A DNA stretch of 41,475 nt from NCBI GenBank assembly GCA_016875015.1, contig VGSJ01000019.1, positions 1 to 41,475 of the forward strand, in the 5' to 3' direction. The DNA comes from Deltaproteobacteria bacterium. Its GTDB lineage: Bacteria; Desulfobacterota; Desulfobaccia; Desulfobaccales; 0-14-0-80-60-11. The notes beneath the pieces are model-generated. The model was given only the letters and a program-made list of their open reading frames with translations. It did no database searches and was not told where the DNA came from. Position numbers and translations under genes: made by a program. Positions 1 through 7,331 of this stretch are shown one piece after another; position 1 is the first letter of the stretch, and every line of letters begins with the position of its first letter.

Positions 1-402
1 CTCCCCGATTTCAAATACTGGGATAGTGCCATGGCGGCAAAGTTTTCTGCCGGGGCAGAGAGTTATCCTGAGATTACCAGAGAGGCAATCCTTGAGATGA
101 ACCGCCAGGTTGGCGTGGCAAAATTCGCCAGACAGGGCATTATGCAAAGAGGACTGATAATTCGTCATCTGGTTATGCCAAATAATACAGGCGGTTCGGA
201 AAAAATCATGGAGTGGATAGCGGAAAATCTGCCCAAAGATACTTATATCAATATCATGCCACAATATACCCCGGCTCATAAAGCGTATGATTATCCGGAA
301 ATATCTAGGAGAATAACCGGCAAAGAATATAAAAAGGTTGTCCAAAGAGCAAAAGATATGGGGCTTACAAATCTAGATATTCAGGATTATTGGTGGCTGT
401 AA
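1..402 (+). CDS. PflX-like radical SAM protein, C-terminal part
   Basis: The reading frame is open from the first base and ends in TAA at 400-402, so only the last 133 residues are visible. The sequence resembles the C-terminal half of PflX-type radical SAM proteins (COG1313), relatives of pyruvate-formate-lyase activating enzyme: an RGLIIRHLVMPN strand, then a WIAENLPKDTYINIMPQY segment, then a closing helix. The CxxxCxxC cluster motif would lie upstream of the window. The true substrate of this family is not established. The gene is clearly more AT-rich than genes after 1.9 kb and is followed within 20 bases by a small conserved gene. The family call rests on pattern recognition of the C-terminus alone. 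Confidence 0.75.
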   Translation, partial: LPDFKYWDSAMAAKFSAGAESYPEITREAILEMNRQVGVAKFARQGIMQRGLIIRHLVMPNNTGGSEKIMEWIAENLPKDTYINIMPQYTPAHKAYDYPEISRRITGKEYKKVVQRAKDMGLTNLDIQDYWWL

Positions 403-420
403 TAAATCCCTTATGCCAGG

Positions 421-573
421 ATGGTCTATAGGTTACGCGGCCGCTGGCGAAAACTCAAAGGATTTGCTAAGGTGGGGCTCCAAAGCGGCCATATTCGTAA
501 GGCGGAATTACACTGGTATGAAGCCCACGGAATCGGTAAAAAGAAGATGAAAATCAAGAGGTTTTTGGACTAA
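421..573 (+). CDS. Small conserved basic protein, 50 aa
   Basis: A 50-codon frame starts at ATG 421 and stops at TAA 571-573. The protein is strongly basic and ends in AELHWYEAHGIGKKKMKIKR followed by FLD. I recognise this ending as that of a short conserved hypothetical protein of sulfate-reducer-type genomes; no function is known to me. An ATG at 413 lies in a different frame and the frame used here is closed by TAA at 403-405, so 421 is the only sensible start. It lies between the radical SAM gene and the 76-residue gene, with only 4 bases to the latter, suggesting one transcript. Confidence 0.6.
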   Translation: MVYRLRGRWRKLKGFAKVGLQSGHIRKAELHWYEAHGIGKKKMKIKRFLD

Positions 574-577
574 GATT

Positions 578-808
578 ATGGCTAAACCAAAAGAAAATTA
601 TAGGTTTGTCCTTTGCATCGAGAATAAGGACTGCGAGGATTTGGAAAAACGCAAGATTTATCAGGTGCTCCCCGATGAAGAGGCCGAAAAGGAAGGATAT
701 ATCAGGCTGATAGATGAATCAGGTGAAGATTATCTTTATCCACATTCCTATTTTATCGTTGTCCAATTGCCCCGGGAAGCGCAAGAGGCAATGCAGTTAT
801 CAGAATAA
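578..808 (+). CDS. Small conserved acidic protein, 76 aa
   Basis: A 76-residue acidic protein with no signal peptide or membrane segment. The pattern CIENKDCEDLEKRKIYQVLPD, followed by GYIRLIDESGEDYLYP, looks like a compact beta-barrel fold and recurs in small hypothetical proteins of deltaproteobacterial genomes; no function is assigned. It starts 4 bases after the stop of the 50-residue gene, so the two are probably co-transcribed and co-translated. A strong hairpin terminator follows 38 bases after its stop. Codon use is AT-rich like the two genes before it. Confidence 0.65.
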   Translation: MAKPKENYRFVLCIENKDCEDLEKRKIYQVLPDEEAEKEGYIRLIDESGEDYLYPHSYFIVVQLPREAQEAMQLSE

Positions 809-846
809 CCTATCCATATCCTTCAAAAAATGACCAGCAATAACAA

Positions 847-878
847 AACCCCCTGAGATATTAGGGGGTTATTTTTTC
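847..878. terminator. Bidirectional intrinsic terminator
   Basis: Two 8-base arms, AACCCCCT at 847-854 and AGGGGGTT at 863-870, pair perfectly around an 8-base loop. On the plus strand a T-rich run (ATTTTTTCC) follows; on the minus strand the hairpin is followed by TTTGTTATTG. It can therefore end both the small-gene operon from the left and the tRNA transcript from the right. Confidence 0.85.
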
Positions 879-879
879 C

Positions 880-955
880 TGGCTCCCCGGGACGGACTCG
901 AACCGCCGACAAGGTGGTTAACAGCCACCCGCTCTACCAGCTGAGCTACCGGGGA
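880..955 (-). tRNA. tRNA-Asn (GTT)
   Basis: Read on the minus strand, the acceptor arms TCCCCGG and CCGGGGA pair. The D-arm AGCTCAGCTGGTAGAGC and the T-arm with GGTTCGAGTCC are canonical. The anticodon loop CTGTTAA gives GTT (Asn). The CCA end is encoded (plus-strand TGG at 880-882). It is the second gene of a two-tRNA transcript with tRNA-Gln, and its 3' end faces the AT-rich genes at 1-808. Confidence 0.97.
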
Positions 956-969
956 TTGTGAAGTCAATT

Positions 970-1043
970 TGGCTGGGGGACAAGGATTCGAACCTTGATA
1001 GGCAACTCCAGAGGCTGCAGTCCTGCCGTTAGACGATCCCCCA
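970..1043 (-). tRNA. tRNA-Gln (CTG)
   Basis: On the minus strand the acceptor TGGGGGA pairs with TCCCCCA. The anticodon stem GCAGC/GTTGC closes a CTCTGGA loop, giving anticodon CTG (Gln). The T-arm GGTTCGAATCC and an encoded CCA are present. It is transcribed before tRNA-Asn from the promoter at 1057-1085, with 14 bases between the two genes. Confidence 0.97.
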
Positions 1044-1056
1044 AGGGCTCTTATTT

Positions 1057-1085
1057 TATATACGCAGACGCCGGAAGTTTGTCAA
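1057..1085 (-). promoter_or_regulatory. Promoter of the tRNA-Gln/tRNA-Asn operon
   Basis: On the minus strand a perfect -35 box TTGACA (1080-1085) and a -10 box TATATA (1057-1062) are separated by 17 bases. The predicted start is a few bases upstream of tRNA-Gln. Spacing and orientation fit a strong sigma-70 promoter. Confidence 0.85.
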
Positions 1086-1089
1086 GGGG

Positions 1090-1494
1090 TTGGACGGGCT
1101 TGGGTCAACAGCGCGGGGCTGGTATGCCGAGGTGGGCGAACGGGAGGTGGTCATTGGCAGCCCCCGCCTCCTGGAGCTTACGGTAAGCGATGGTATCGTC
1201 TCCGCCATCCGCACCGACACCCACGCGGGCCAGGCCATCCAGCTCCAGCCGCAGAATCACGTCTTTCTATTCAATCTGGGGATGCTGATGTCTGCGGCCA
1301 ATTCCTATGACAACGCCGCCTCTGCCTTCCAAAAGGCCATCCGGGTCAAGCCAGAGAACGCGGATTGCCACTACATGCTGGCCAAGACCTACGCCCAACA
1401 GGGCAACATTCCGGCCTCCTTGCGGGAATACAACCTTCTCCAGAAGCTGGAACCCGGGCTGGCCCAGGAGTTCTACCGCTACCTGAAATTATGA
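1090..1494 (+). pseudogene. TPR protein remnant, 5' truncated
   Basis: The frame has no ATG before its middle (TTG at 1090) and its first bases overlap the tRNA promoter, so the N-terminal third is doubtful. From about residue 48 it reads as tetratricopeptide repeats: the end of one unit (AIQLQPQN), one full unit (HVFLFNLGMLMSAANSYDNA through KAIRVKPEN), then ADCHYMLAKTYAQQGN with its partner helix. The end EFYRYLKL is a normal TPR-protein C-terminus. I read it as the 3' end of a longer TPR gene whose front is lost. The segment GEREVVIGSPRLLE vaguely resembles the nucleotide-binding domain of P-type metal ATPases, but this is weak. Confidence 0.5.
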
Positions 1495-1544
1495 CCCGTC
1501 GGCCGGTCCTCAGCTGCCAGAATTGCCGCTGCCTTGAAAAGTTC

Positions 1545-1600
1545 TTGGTGGCACCGGCATCTTGCCGGTGCGGGCGCACAGGCTGGAAGCCTGTGCTACT
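1545..1600. repeat. Palindromic repeat, GGTGGCACCGGC family
   Basis: The untranslated stretch 1495-1873 contains this repeat: two adjacent short palindromes (GCACCGGCATCTTGCCGGTG and GCACAGGCTGGAAGCCTGTG). The same unit, with the same TTGAAAAGTT lead-in, recurs at 12606-12669, and a rearranged copy lies near 38581-38620. At 1704-1750 a further segment (GTGCCACCAAAGGCGGCGG) matches the sequence directly following the 12.6-kb copy, so this copy appears split. No gene is seen in the gap; a TATAAT box at 1856-1861 precedes tlyA without a convincing -35. Confidence 0.75.
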
Positions 1601-1873
1601 GAACTTGAGTTTCTGGTTTTTTCAACAAGATTTAGCCTGTATCCTGATGATTTTACAAAGTAATTAGGTCATTTTTTCAGTTTGGTTGCGGCCATAGGCC
1701 GCGATGTGCCACCAAAGGCGGCGGGCACGGAGGCCCGCCCCACCAACCTTTTCATGTTTTAGGGGTGAGCCAAAGGCTCATGAATGACTGTTAGAGAGAT
1801 TGAGGTTCGACCTTATGAAGATCATTTTGCTCTCCGGATCGTCTGGCAATCGAGGTATAATAAACCAAAAAGC

Positions 1874-2707
1874 ATGGGCCGGCCGGCTGAGAAAACCAAA
1901 CCAAAAACCGGGAACTCCAGACTGAAAACCGAAATCCGAAATCCGAAAACCCGGCTTGATCAACTTCTGGTGGCCCGGGGTTTGGCCAAGAGCCGGGCCC
2001 AGGCCCAGGCCCTGATCCTGGCCGGCCGGGTGGCGGTGGAAGGGTTGGCCCGGCCCAAGGCCGGGGCCTGGTTGCCGGAAGCGGCCCGGGTCACCGTCAA
2101 GGAGTCGTCCCCCTTTGTCAGCCGGGGCGGCGAAAAACTGGCCGGGGCACTGAACCATTTTCAGGTCTCCCCCGCCGGCAAGGTGGCTCTGGACACCGGG
2201 GCCTCCACCGGGGGCTTCACCCACGTACTTCTGACCCGGGGCGCCGGCAAGGTCTATGCCGTGGACGTGGGTTACGGGCAGCTTGACTTGACGCTGAGAA
2301 ACGACCCACGGGTGGTGGTGCTGGAGCGGGTAAACATCCGGCGCCTGCCCACCGAAGCCATCCCCGAGCCAATTGACCTGGCAACCCTGGACCTGTCCTT
2401 CATCTCCCTGACCCTGGTGCTCCCGAAAATCCTGGAACTGCTCCGGCCCGGGGGGGAGATCGTGGCCCTGGTGAAACCCCAGTTCGAAGTGGGCAAAGGC
2501 CAGGTGGGCAAGGGCGGGGTAGTACGAGACCCCCAGTTGCAGCAGGCGGCGGTGGCGCGGGTGGCCGCGGCGGCCGCCGCCCTGGGCTTGCAGGTGAGCC
2601 CGGCGTTCCCCTCGCCCTTAAAGGGCCCCAAGGGGAATCAGGAATATTTCCTGCACCTTATTCGTCAGGGTCAGGTTCCGGATTCTATTGACAAGCCCGA
2701 AGACTGA
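1874..2707 (+). CDS. tlyA: TlyA-family rRNA 2'-O-methyltransferase
   Basis: This is a TlyA/FtsJ-type RNA methyltransferase, expected to use SAM to methylate rRNA ribose 2'-OH. An N-terminal S4 RNA-binding domain (RLDQLLVARGLAKSRAQAQA) is followed by SRGGEKLAGAL, then a Rossmann methyltransferase domain with the SAM motif LDTGASTGGFT. DLATLDLSFISL, VALVKPQFEVG and the closing KGPKGNQEYF box follow. The family normally begins one or two residues before RLDQLL. Here the nearest start is ATG 1874, which adds about 26 residues rich in K, N, P and T, encoded by AAACCGAAA-type repeat sequence (see findings). ATG 1784 is in frame but still less likely. No clear Shine-Dalgarno precedes either start. 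Confidence 0.9.
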   Translation: MGRPAEKTKPKTGNSRLKTEIRNPKTRLDQLLVARGLAKSRAQAQALILAGRVAVEGLARPKAGAWLPEAARVTVKESSPFVSRGGEKLAGALNHFQVSPAGKVALDTGASTGGFTHVLLTRGAGKVYAVDVGYGQLDLTLRNDPRVVVLERVNIRRLPTEAIPEPIDLATLDLSFISLTLVLPKILELLRPGGEIVALVKPQFEVGKGQVGKGGVVRDPQLQQAAVARVAAAAAALGLQVSPAFPSPLKGPKGNQEYFLHLIRQGQVPDSIDKPED

Positions 2708-2803
2708 ATTTAATATTTAAGCATAATCGAAGTCTAAAAAGAGAAAGATAAACCTGACAAATTTCCCGGCGCGGGCGGAACCCGGTCGGGTTGGGAGCAA
2801 ACT

Positions 2804-3652
2804 ATGGAAAACCGCATCAAAACCGTGCTGTTGCTGGCCGGCATGACCGCGTTCCTGATTGTTATCGGGAAGCTTTTGGGCGGGCGTACCGGCATGTACC
2901 TGGCCTTTGTCCTGGCCGTGGGCATGAACTTTTTCAGCTACTGGTTCTCGGATAAAATCGTGCTGAAGATGTACGGCGCCCAGGAAGTGACGCCCGCGGA
3001 CGCCCCCCAACTGCATCAGATCGTGGATGAACTGGCCCGGGAGGCGGGCATTCCCAAACCGAAAGTCTATATTATTCCGGACGACTCCCCCAACGCCTTC
3101 GCCACGGGCCGCAATCCCGAGCACGCGGCGGTGGCGGCCACTGAGGGCATCATGCGCCTGCTCACCCCCACGGAGTTGAAAGGGGTGCTGGCCCATGAGA
3201 TCGGCCACGTGCGGAACCGGGACATCCTCATTTCCACCATCGCCGCCACCATGGCCGGGGCTATTATGATCCTGGCGGACATGGCCCGGTTCGGCGCCAT
3301 TTTCGGCATGGGCAACCGGGACAACGAAGAAGGCCCCGGCATTATCGGGATCCTGGTGATGTCCATCATCGCCCCCATTGCGGCCATGCTCATCCAGATG
3401 GCCATCTCCCGGTCCCGGGAATACCTGGCGGACGAAACCGGGGCGCGCCTGTCCCACAACCCCGAATCCCTGGCCCGGGCCCTGGAGAAGCTCTCCCTGG
3501 GGGTGCAGCGGGCCCCGATGGACGCCAGCCCGGCCACGGCCCACATGTTCATCGTCAACCCCCTGACGGGCAGCAGCCTCATGAACCTGTTCAGCACCCA
3601 CCCGCCCATTGAAGAGCGGGTGGCGCGTCTGAGGGCCATGCGCAGCTATTAA
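2804..3652 (+). CDS. htpX: Membrane zinc metalloprotease HtpX
   Basis: An M48-family membrane protease that degrades damaged or misassembled inner-membrane proteins. Two N-terminal transmembrane helices (about residues 6-22 and 27-46) precede the cytoplasmic domain. The zinc site HEIGH lies in [14 protein letters not shown] near residue 131, and the third ligand glutamate lies in [13 protein letters not shown]. Two further membrane segments lie between them (around residues 145-165 and 180-205). The C-terminus [15 protein letters not shown] is typical. Length (282 aa) matches the family. The start has GGGAGC about 5 bases upstream. Confidence 0.95.
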   Translation: MENRIKTVLLLAGMTAFLIVIGKLLGGRTGMYLAFVLAVGMNFFSYWFSDKIVLKMYGAQEVTPADAPQLHQIVDELAREAGIPKPKVYIIPDDSPNAFATGRNPEHAAVAATEGIMRLLTPTELKGVLAHEIGHVRNRDILISTIAATMAGAIMILADMARFGAIFGMGNRDNEEGPGIIGILVMSIIAPIAAMLIQMAISRSREYLADETGARLSHNPESLARALEKLSLGVQRAPMDASPATAHMFIVNPLTGSSLMNLFSTHPPIEERVARLRAMRSY

Positions 3653-3774
3653 GACTGGAAGGAAAGAATCAATTTGTGGTATAAAGGGTCATCTGTTCCG
3701 GCAGGCGGCCCTTCATCGTCACGTCTTGGGCCTAGCATACAGACCCCCCCCCGCAGGGGGCAAGGAGACCGGCA

Positions 3775-4512
3775 ATGGTCCCACGGCGAATTGTGGTCAT
3801 GTCCTGCTTCTGCCTGGTGGTCCTGGCTTCTCCGGCTTGGTCCGGGCAGGCCCTTCTGGTAAAAGGGATGGAGGCCCAGAAAGCGGGGCGCCACGAGGAG
3901 GCCCTGAAACTGCTCAATGAATACGTGGACCGTTATCCCCAGGTGAGGGAGGCCAGGTACTACCGGGCCCTGGCCCTGAGCGGCCTGGGCCGCAATAAAG
4001 AGGCCCTGGAGGATGTGGATAAGGCCTTGGTGAATAACCCGGGAAATGCAAACTTTCTCCTGGCCAAGGGGAATATCCTGGTGGCTCTGGAGCGGCGCCC
4101 GGAGGCCATTTTGATCTTTACCCAGGCCCTGCAAAGTGACCCCAGGAACGCCGAGGCCTGCAAAGAACGGGGGGAATGCCTGGCCCAGGAAGGCCAGTTC
4201 GCCGAGGCCATCGCTGACCTCAACCGGGCCGCCGGGCTGGCCCGCCGGGACCCCTGGGTATTCAACAAGCGTGGCATGGTGTGGTTCTGCCAGGGCGAAT
4301 ACCAGAAGGCGGTGGATGATTTCACCACTGCTCTCCGCCTGCAGCCAGACCTGGCAATCTCCTATTTTTTCCGGGCCAATATCTACCAGCACCACCTGGG
4401 GGAGCGGGACAAGGCCATCGCCGATTACCAGGCGGGCTGCCGGCTGGGAAGTTCTCTCTGCTGCGGGGAGTTGGAAAAGATGGGGGTCAAGCCAGTAGCC
4501 AGTAGCCAGTAG
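3775..4512 (+). CDS. Exported TPR-repeat protein
   Basis: A 245-residue protein with an N-terminal signal peptide (basic MVPRR, hydrophobic core to about residue 22, cleavage near AWSG) followed by about six tetratricopeptide repeats covering most of the rest, for example NAEACKERGECLAQEGQFAE and DPWVFNKRGMVWFCQGEYQK. TPRs are scaffolds for protein contacts; the partner cannot be told. AAGGAG lies about 7 bases before the ATG. The last codons (PVASSQ) run into a tandem AGTAGCC repeat that continues past the stop, so the extreme C-terminus is probably repeat-derived. Confidence 0.8.
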   Translation: MVPRRIVVMSCFCLVVLASPAWSGQALLVKGMEAQKAGRHEEALKLLNEYVDRYPQVREARYYRALALSGLGRNKEALEDVDKALVNNPGNANFLLAKGNILVALERRPEAILIFTQALQSDPRNAEACKERGECLAQEGQFAEAIADLNRAAGLARRDPWVFNKRGMVWFCQGEYQKAVDDFTTALRLQPDLAISYFFRANIYQHHLGERDKAIADYQAGCRLGSSLCCGELEKMGVKPVASSQ

Positions 4513-4642
4513 CCAGTTTGCCTACCGGTTAAAGAGAAAAACCCTCTCCGGTAAATTTTGGTGATTTGCAATGACTAAACTGATATAATAGACAAAATGG
4601 CAAGATGTTGAATTTGACCGCAACCTTTATCGGAGGAAGCAT

Positions 4643-5671
4643 ATGAAGTTGAAAACCCGGACGAAAGGTGTTTTGACCATTTTTGCCCTGTTGTTCCTGA
4701 GTGCCTGGGCTTTCCAGTTGGATGCCTGGGCCCGGGCGGGACGCGGCGGCTCCAGTGGCAGCCGCGGCTCCCGGTCCATGTCGGCCCCCAAACCCTACAC
4801 CGCACCCCAGCCCACCACGCCATCGCCTTCACCCACCCGGCCCTCTACCCCTGCGCCCGGGGCGACCGCGGCTCCCCAACCAGCCCCGTCCTCGGGAAGC
4901 TTCATGCGGAGCTTGGGCGGTGGCATCCTGGGCGGCCTGGCCGGCGGTATGCTCTTCAATAGCCTGTTCGGCGGCTCTTCGGCCCAAAGCAGCACCGCCG
5001 GCGCCACTGGCGCCACCGGCAAAGGCGGCATCGGCCTGATGGATATCCTGCTGCTGGGAGGCATTGCCTACCTGGTCTACTGGTACATCAAAAAGAAGCG
5101 CCGGGAAGCCGTCGCCACCCCGGGATATTACCAGAGCAGCGGCAACGTGGAACTGCCGCCCCAGCCGCAGTACCCACCGGCGTATGACTTGCCCCAGGGT
5201 GCAGCGCCGGGGGGCGACCAGGATCTGGAGCGGGGTCTGGCCAACATCCAGCAGTTCGACACCTCTTTCGACGAGGCCAAATTCCAGGAAGGGTGCACGG
5301 ATACCTTCTTTAAGATCCAGGGGGCCTGGGCCAACCGGGATATGACCCCCGTCCGCAACCTGCTGACCGCCGAAATGTACCGGATTTTCCAAGGTGATGC
5401 TGAGGCGCTGAAAGCCCAGAAGAAGATCAACCGCCTGGAAAATATCGCGGTGCGGTCCGTGGATATCACCGAGGCCTGGCAGGAATCGGGCTCCGACTTC
5501 ATTACGGTGCGAGTCTTCGCCAACCTGCTGGATTACAATGTGGATGAAACCACCGGCCAGGTGGTGGAAGGGAGCAAAACGGACCCGGTGAAGTTCGAGG
5601 AATACTGGACCTTTACCCGGTCCGTGGGCAACAACCCCTGGCAATTGTCCGCCATCAACCAGGCGGCTTAG
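4643..5671 (+). CDS. Tim44-like domain protein, membrane anchored
   Basis: A 342-residue protein built as signal/anchor (residues 8-27), a Gly/Ser then Pro/Thr-rich linker (30-85), and a glycine-zipper segment (GGGILGGLAGGMLFNSLFGG). A transmembrane helix (GLMDILLLGGIAYLVYWYI) follows with the stop-transfer KKKRRE, and a C-terminal Tim44-like domain covers about 200-340 (FDEAKFQEGCTDTFFKIQGA, then DPVKFEEYWTFTR). Bacterial relatives are uncharacterised inner-membrane proteins. GGAGGAAGC precedes the ATG at good spacing, and a TATAAT box lies at 4584-4589. A strong terminator follows the gene, which is probably monocistronic. Confidence 0.88.
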   Translation: MKLKTRTKGVLTIFALLFLSAWAFQLDAWARAGRGGSSGSRGSRSMSAPKPYTAPQPTTPSPSPTRPSTPAPGATAAPQPAPSSGSFMRSLGGGILGGLAGGMLFNSLFGGSSAQSSTAGATGATGKGGIGLMDILLLGGIAYLVYWYIKKKRREAVATPGYYQSSGNVELPPQPQYPPAYDLPQGAAPGGDQDLERGLANIQQFDTSFDEAKFQEGCTDTFFKIQGAWANRDMTPVRNLLTAEMYRIFQGDAEALKAQKKINRLENIAVRSVDITEAWQESGSDFITVRVFANLLDYNVDETTGQVVEGSKTDPVKFEEYWTFTRSVGNNPWQLSAINQAA

Positions 5672-5709
5672 AAGCCGGTTTTTGGTTTTTCGTTTTTGGT
5701 TTTTGGTAA

Positions 5710-5740
5710 GGGGCGACCCGGTGGGTCGCCCCGGTTTTTT
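5710..5740 (+). terminator. Intrinsic terminator after the Tim44-domain gene
   Basis: Perfect 10-bp arms GGGGCGACCC (5710-5719) and GGGTCGCCCC (5723-5732) surround a GGT loop and are followed by GG and six Ts. It lies just after a TTTTTGGTTTTTCG-type low-complexity repeat at 5679-5706. Confidence 0.93.
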
Positions 5741-5754
5741 CAGGGGACCGCGTC

Positions 5755-5775
5755 GGGGCGCGGCGTGCCGTGCCC
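5755..5775. repeat. Short palindrome, GGCACGGCGTGCC family
   Basis: GCGGCGTGCCGTGCCC here is the inverted copy of the palindrome at 12550-12570. The two copies share a core of about 16 bases in which GGCACGGC pairs with GCCGTGTC or equivalent. It looks like a REP-type unit. Confidence 0.6.
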
Positions 5776-5914
5776 TCATGCTGAGTTGTGTTCAAAAGGC
5801 TTTTTTTGTGCCAGCCGGCTTTTTACCGTGAAACCCAAAATCCCCCTAATACCAGGTTGCCCTCAGAAAAGTATTTTCAGATCCGGAGAATGGTTTTCCA
5901 AGGCACAAAAATCC

Positions 5915-6127
5915 GTGCGTCTCACGCGCCATTCTTGGTGCGTATAGCGTTTGCCATAAATTCCTTCCCTTGGAGGTTCTCAAATCCCCCTAAATCCCCC
6001 TTTTTCAAAGGGGGACTTTCCCAGCAATTCTCTGTAGTTCCCCCCTTTTCTAAAGGGGGGTTAGGGGGGATTAGAATGATTCCGCTATCGGAAAAAACTT
6101 TTGGCAATCGCTATAACACGCTACGAA
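5915..6127. repeat. REP palindrome split by a MITE
   Basis: The left part, GTGCGTCTCACGCGCCATT with TTGGTGCGTA after it (5915-5944), matches the REP unit at 11869-11916. The right part (TAACACGCTACG, 6114-6125) continues the same REP after the MITE. Removing 5943-6113 rebuilds a contiguous REP with a single TA. The wider 5672-6314 gap holds no gene: only the terminator, the two REPs and the MITE. Confidence 0.8.
5943..6115 (+). mobile_element. 173-bp MITE, copy 1 (TA target site)
   Basis: A non-coding element with imperfect terminal inverted repeats (TATAGCGTTTGCCATAAA and TTTTGGCAATCGCTATA) and a G/C-run interior that can fold into long hairpins. A near-identical copy of the same length lies inverted at 26944-27116. 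The outermost TA on each side is the target-site duplication, since the flanks join into one REP. TA duplication points to an IS630/Tc1-mariner-type transposase acting in trans. Short frames inside (with PPLEKGG-type translations) are not genes. Confidence 0.88.
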
Positions 6128-6314
6128 GGGAAATTACCTTTTTGACGGCAACTTGCTAACGGATACTTTTTAGCATTGCCGGGGCCGACCCAGGTGCCGG
6201 CCCTCCGGCCGGGCGGGGGCAGGCCCCGGCTTTTATCCCGCATTATGAGATTTTTATTTAGCTTAAGTTTTGATAAGATATCCATGAGCCAAGAAAAAAC
6301 CTAAGGAGTTGAAC

Positions 6315-7112
6315 ATGGTCGAATTGAACATGCAGGTGGTGGAGCCCCGGAAGCTGACTACGGAGAGCCGCTTCAAGTTCCGGTGTCACCCGGGGGTATC
6401 GTGCTTCACCGAGTGCTGCGGCAAGACCACCATCATCCTCACCCCCTATGACATCCTGCGCCTGAAAAACCGCCTCAACATGAAGGCGGCGGACTTTCTG
6501 GCCCAATATACCCGGATGGAAGCCCATGACAAATCGGGGCTGCCCATGGTGATCATGGACATGCCCCGGTTCGATGACCACTGCCCCTTTGTCAGGCCGG
6601 TCACCGGCTGCACGGTCTATAAAGACCGCCCGGCCACCTGCCGCTATTATCCCATCGGCCAGGGCAGCCTCATCACCGAAGAGGGCCTGGATGAGTTCTA
6701 TTTCTACGTCCGGGAGCCGCACTGCCGCGGCTACGAAGAGGAGGCCGAATGGACCGTGGCCACCTGGCGGCAAGACCAGGGGGTGGACAGGTACGACGAG
6801 ATGAACCGGGGGTGGAAGCTCATGATGCTGCGCCGGGCCGAAAATGGCGGGCCGGTTACGGATGAGCGGGGCAACCGGCTCTTCGCCATGGTCATGTATG
6901 ATTTGGACGAATTCCGAAAATTCGTCTTCAAGAGCCGCTTCCTGACCATCTTCCACGTGGAGGACGGCGTCAAGGAGAAGATCTGGGACGATGACGAGGA
7001 ACTCTTAAAGTTCGGGTATCAATACCTCAAGAGTGTCTTGAAGATCGAGGACACCATGGAGGTGAAGCAGCCTCTGGGTCCGGGCCCCGGGGCCACCACC
7101 ATGACGTTCTGA
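6315..7112 (+). CDS. YkgJ-family cysteine-cluster protein
   Basis: A soluble 265-residue protein of the YkgJ/UPF0153 family, presumed to bind zinc or an iron-sulfur cluster through conserved cysteines; the reaction is unknown. The N-terminal cluster reads CHPGVSCFTECC (about residues 26-37), followed by the middle group DDHCPFVRPVTGCTVYKDRP and ATCRYYP, then HCRGY. The remaining 110 residues are a charged, mostly helical extension. ATG 6315 is chosen because AAGGAG (6303-6308) lies 6 bases upstream; a TTG at 6309 would crowd it. It appears to stand alone, with repeats on both sides. Confidence 0.85.
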   Translation: MVELNMQVVEPRKLTTESRFKFRCHPGVSCFTECCGKTTIILTPYDILRLKNRLNMKAADFLAQYTRMEAHDKSGLPMVIMDMPRFDDHCPFVRPVTGCTVYKDRPATCRYYPIGQGSLITEEGLDEFYFYVREPHCRGYEEEAEWTVATWRQDQGVDRYDEMNRGWKLMMLRRAENGGPVTDERGNRLFAMVMYDLDEFRKFVFKSRFLTIFHVEDGVKEKIWDDDEELLKFGYQYLKSVLKIEDTMEVKQPLGPGPGATTMTF

Positions 7113-7185
7113 GCGCGGCGGCAGCTGGCCCGCCCGGCCCCGGTTTGACAAGTTTTCAGTAGCCAGAGGTCAGAAAAAAATGTGG

Positions 7186-7202
7186 GGCGGGTAATGCCCG
7201 CC
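7186..7202. repeat. GGCGGGTAATGCCCGCC palindrome
   Basis: A 17-base near-perfect palindrome of the GGCGGGCATTGCCCGCC family, also seen at 38273-38288 and 38639-38654. It lies in the 219-base gap before the CoA-binding gene. Confidence 0.65.
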
Positions 7203-7331
7203 AGCCTCATTATCCCGGCTTTTCATCGTCTTGGACTAAGCCGATGACTCATGAGTGACTGACTCGAGATTGGCGCAACCCGGCATTTGGCTGAACTGAC
7301 CATCTCGCCGGGGACCTGACCAGGAGACAAC

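Noticed and set aside
1815-1926. Small ORF beginning MKIILLSGSSGN upstream of tlyA
   Set aside because: The start recalls a metallo-hydrolase or flavodoxin-like N-terminus, but the frame ends after about 36 codons in repeat sequence and has no ribosome-binding site.
4495-4520. Tandem AGTAGCC repeat at the end of the TPR gene as a phase-variation tract
   Set aside because: Only about three units, located at the very C-terminus, where length change would have little effect; it belongs to the common CAGTAGCCAGT low-complexity type.
5788-6159. ORFs with PPLEKGG-type translations around 5922-6159 and 26952-27218
   Set aside because: These lie inside the 173-bp MITE copies and reflect its C-run and G-run structure, not genes.
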